From CAZYWA01 sp964650975 [NCBI: uncultured bacterium] (lineage in GTDB: Bacteria; JADJOY01): a stretch of DNA of 5,934 nucleotides. Location: the NCBI GenBank assembly GCA_964650975.1, contig CAZYWA010000193.1:7319-13252 (forward strand). Reading direction: 5' to 3'. Of the stretch, positions 4,954-5,934 are shown one piece after another. A program made the position numbers and the translations under genes. Position 1 is the first letter of the stretch. Each line of letters opens with the position of its first letter. Below the pieces are notes generated by a model, which saw only the letters and a list, made by a program, of their open reading frames with translations, was not told the origin of the DNA and made no database searches.

Positions 4954-5934
4954 TCAGCCGAGCTTGCTCCAGAGGCGTAGCCACTCGGTCACCGACCACG
5001 CCTGGGCGCTGGTGCCGCGTGCCGAGTGGGGATAGTCGCCATCCAGGATCTCGGCGATCTGTCCCACGCAACCGCGCTTGAGCTCGACCTCGACGGTGCG
5101 CATCGTGGCGCGCGCCAGCTCGCTCGCGCGCGCATCGTCCGGGAACGCGAAGAGCAGCGCCTCGACCCAGAGCGGCATGAGGTGCGTCCAGGCGGTGCCG
5201 TTGTGGTATGCGAGCTTGCGCGAGGAGTCCTCGTCGCCCTCGTAATGGCCGTGGTAGGGCTGCATCGGGTCGAACCCGTTGGGCGGCACGCTGCCTGGGA
5301 TCCACGGCCAGACCCGCAGCCGTCCGGCGGCGACCGAACGCAGCGCTCCCGGCACCAAGAGCTCGCGATGGGTGGCGATGACCACCTGCTGCGCTTGCGC
5401 CGGCCTCGCCAACCCCAGCGCGACCGCGTAGAGCTGATTCGGACGCAGCGATTCGTCGCGGCTCGCTTCGGTCGCAGGCTGGCCGGAGTGCGCCGCGAGG
5501 CAATCGGCGAACCAGCCGAGATCCTCGATCCAGTAGCGATCTTGAATCGAGGCGCGGACGCGAGTCGCAAGCGCGGCATGATCCGGCCTTTCCAGGATCC
5601 GCGCCGCGAAGTCGAGCGCTCGCACCCAAAGCGCCTGGATCTCGATCGGATAACCCTCGCGAGGTGTCGCCGCCGGGTGGTTGGTGTCCATCCACGTGAA
5701 ATGCGCGGGTGACCACACCAGGCCGCTCGCCGGATCGCAACGGATGCCGTTGGGCGTTCCGGCGAGATAACCGTCGCAGATCGAGCGGAGCACACCCGCC
5801 AGATCCACGCCTTCCCGCTCCGCGCGTCGCGCCAGCACGTCCCAGCCCAGCTCTTGCGAGAGCTCCTCGATCACGCGCACCAGCCACAGAGGTGCGTCGC
5901 TGGTGTCGCGGCTGGTCTCGGCGCCTCCCGCGAG
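4954..5934 (-). CDS. GH133-type amylo-alpha-1,6-glucosidase (glycogen debranching enzyme), C-terminal part (5' end outside window)
   Basis: The frame is open from the right edge to the TGA at 4954-4956, giving 326 residues of a larger protein; the GTG at 5880 lies inside it. The family is recognised from the (alpha/alpha)6-barrel motifs in order: TSDAPLWLV (12-19 region of the fragment), FTWMDT (79-84), TPREGYPIEIQALW (90-103), LRPNQLYAV (163-171), YHNGTAWTHL (243-252) and a C-terminal stretch with EILDGDYPHSARG and QAWSVTEWLRLW. This is the GDE_C domain, which hydrolyses alpha-1,6 branch stubs in glycogen or related glucans, normally in the cytoplasm. The motif usually written H-x-GTVWPW reads HNGTAWTHL here, a small departure. 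The N-terminal domain lies outside the window. The gene is on the same strand as the cytochrome-porin but 321 bases away, so a shared transcript is unlikely and a functional link is not implied. Confidence 0.85.
   Translation of the reverse strand, partial: LAGGAETSRDTSDAPLWLVRVIEELSQELGWDVLARRAEREGVDLAGVLRSICDGYLAGTPNGIRCDPASGLVWSPAHFTWMDTNHPAATPREGYPIEIQALWVRALDFAARILERPDHAALATRVRASIQDRYWIEDLGWFADCLAAHSGQPATEASRDESLRPNQLYAVALGLARPAQAQQVVIATHRELLVPGALRSVAAGRLRVWPWIPGSVPPNGFDPMQPYHGHYEGDEDSSRKLAYHNGTAWTHLMPLWVEALLFAFPDDARASELARATMRTVEVELKRGCVGQIAEILDGDYPHSARGTSAQAWSVTEWLRLWSKLG

Noticed and set aside
4833-5081. Small plus-strand open frame of 82 codons in and past the non-coding gap
   Set aside because: Ser/Arg-rich, antisense to the end of the debranching enzyme, with no sign of coding.
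4649-5887. Open frame of 412 codons on the minus strand over the debranching enzyme and the non-coding gap
   Set aside because: It is a frame-shifted shadow of the GH133 gene, whose correct frame carries all the family motifs.

Overview
The window is GC-rich bacterial DNA with strong G/C bias at third codon positions. It must come from a Gram-negative (diderm) organism: two proteins are outer-membrane beta-barrels ending in a C-terminal phenylalanine, and one of these carries a periplasmic-type c-heme motif. The content (fused cytochrome-porin, flavinylated periplasmic protein, GH133 debranching enzyme) would suit a high-GC, electron-transfer-capable lineage of the Myxococcota, Desulfuromonadota, Acidobacteriota, Gemmatimonadota or Eisenbacteria type. 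The sequence alone does not fix the phylum.

Left half, plus strand (1-3266): a tightly packed five-gene run that looks like one operon. In order it holds the C-terminal part of a porin-like outer-membrane barrel, a small SRPBCC/START-like protein, a secreted FMN-binding domain protein with an SGAT flavinylation motif, a four-helix membrane protein, and a short-chain dehydrogenase/reductase (SDR). The last two junctions are ATGA overlaps. The SDR appears frameshifted at its extreme 5' end by one missing G in a G run. A short weak hairpin overlaps the SDR stop codon.

Right half, minus strand: a 452-residue cytochrome-porin (one CXXCH just after the signal peptide, then a beta-barrel) converges on the SDR with a 7-base gap. 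Its own upstream region of 321 bases is non-coding and contains a perfect 24-bp inverted repeat. Beyond it, running in from the right edge, is the C-terminal part of a GH133-type amylo-alpha-1,6-glucosidase (glycogen debranching enzyme).

How the parts may work together (inference): the FMN-binding protein and the four-helix membrane protein look like a two-gene inner-membrane/periplasm redox unit. The porin upstream and the convergent cytochrome-porin would provide outer-membrane passage for solutes or electrons. The SRPBCC protein and the SDR are cytoplasmic and suggest that a small hydrophobic or carbonyl compound is also handled. No ApbE flavin transferase, multiheme cytochrome or regulator lies within the window. 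The glycogen debranching gene looks like an unrelated neighbour.
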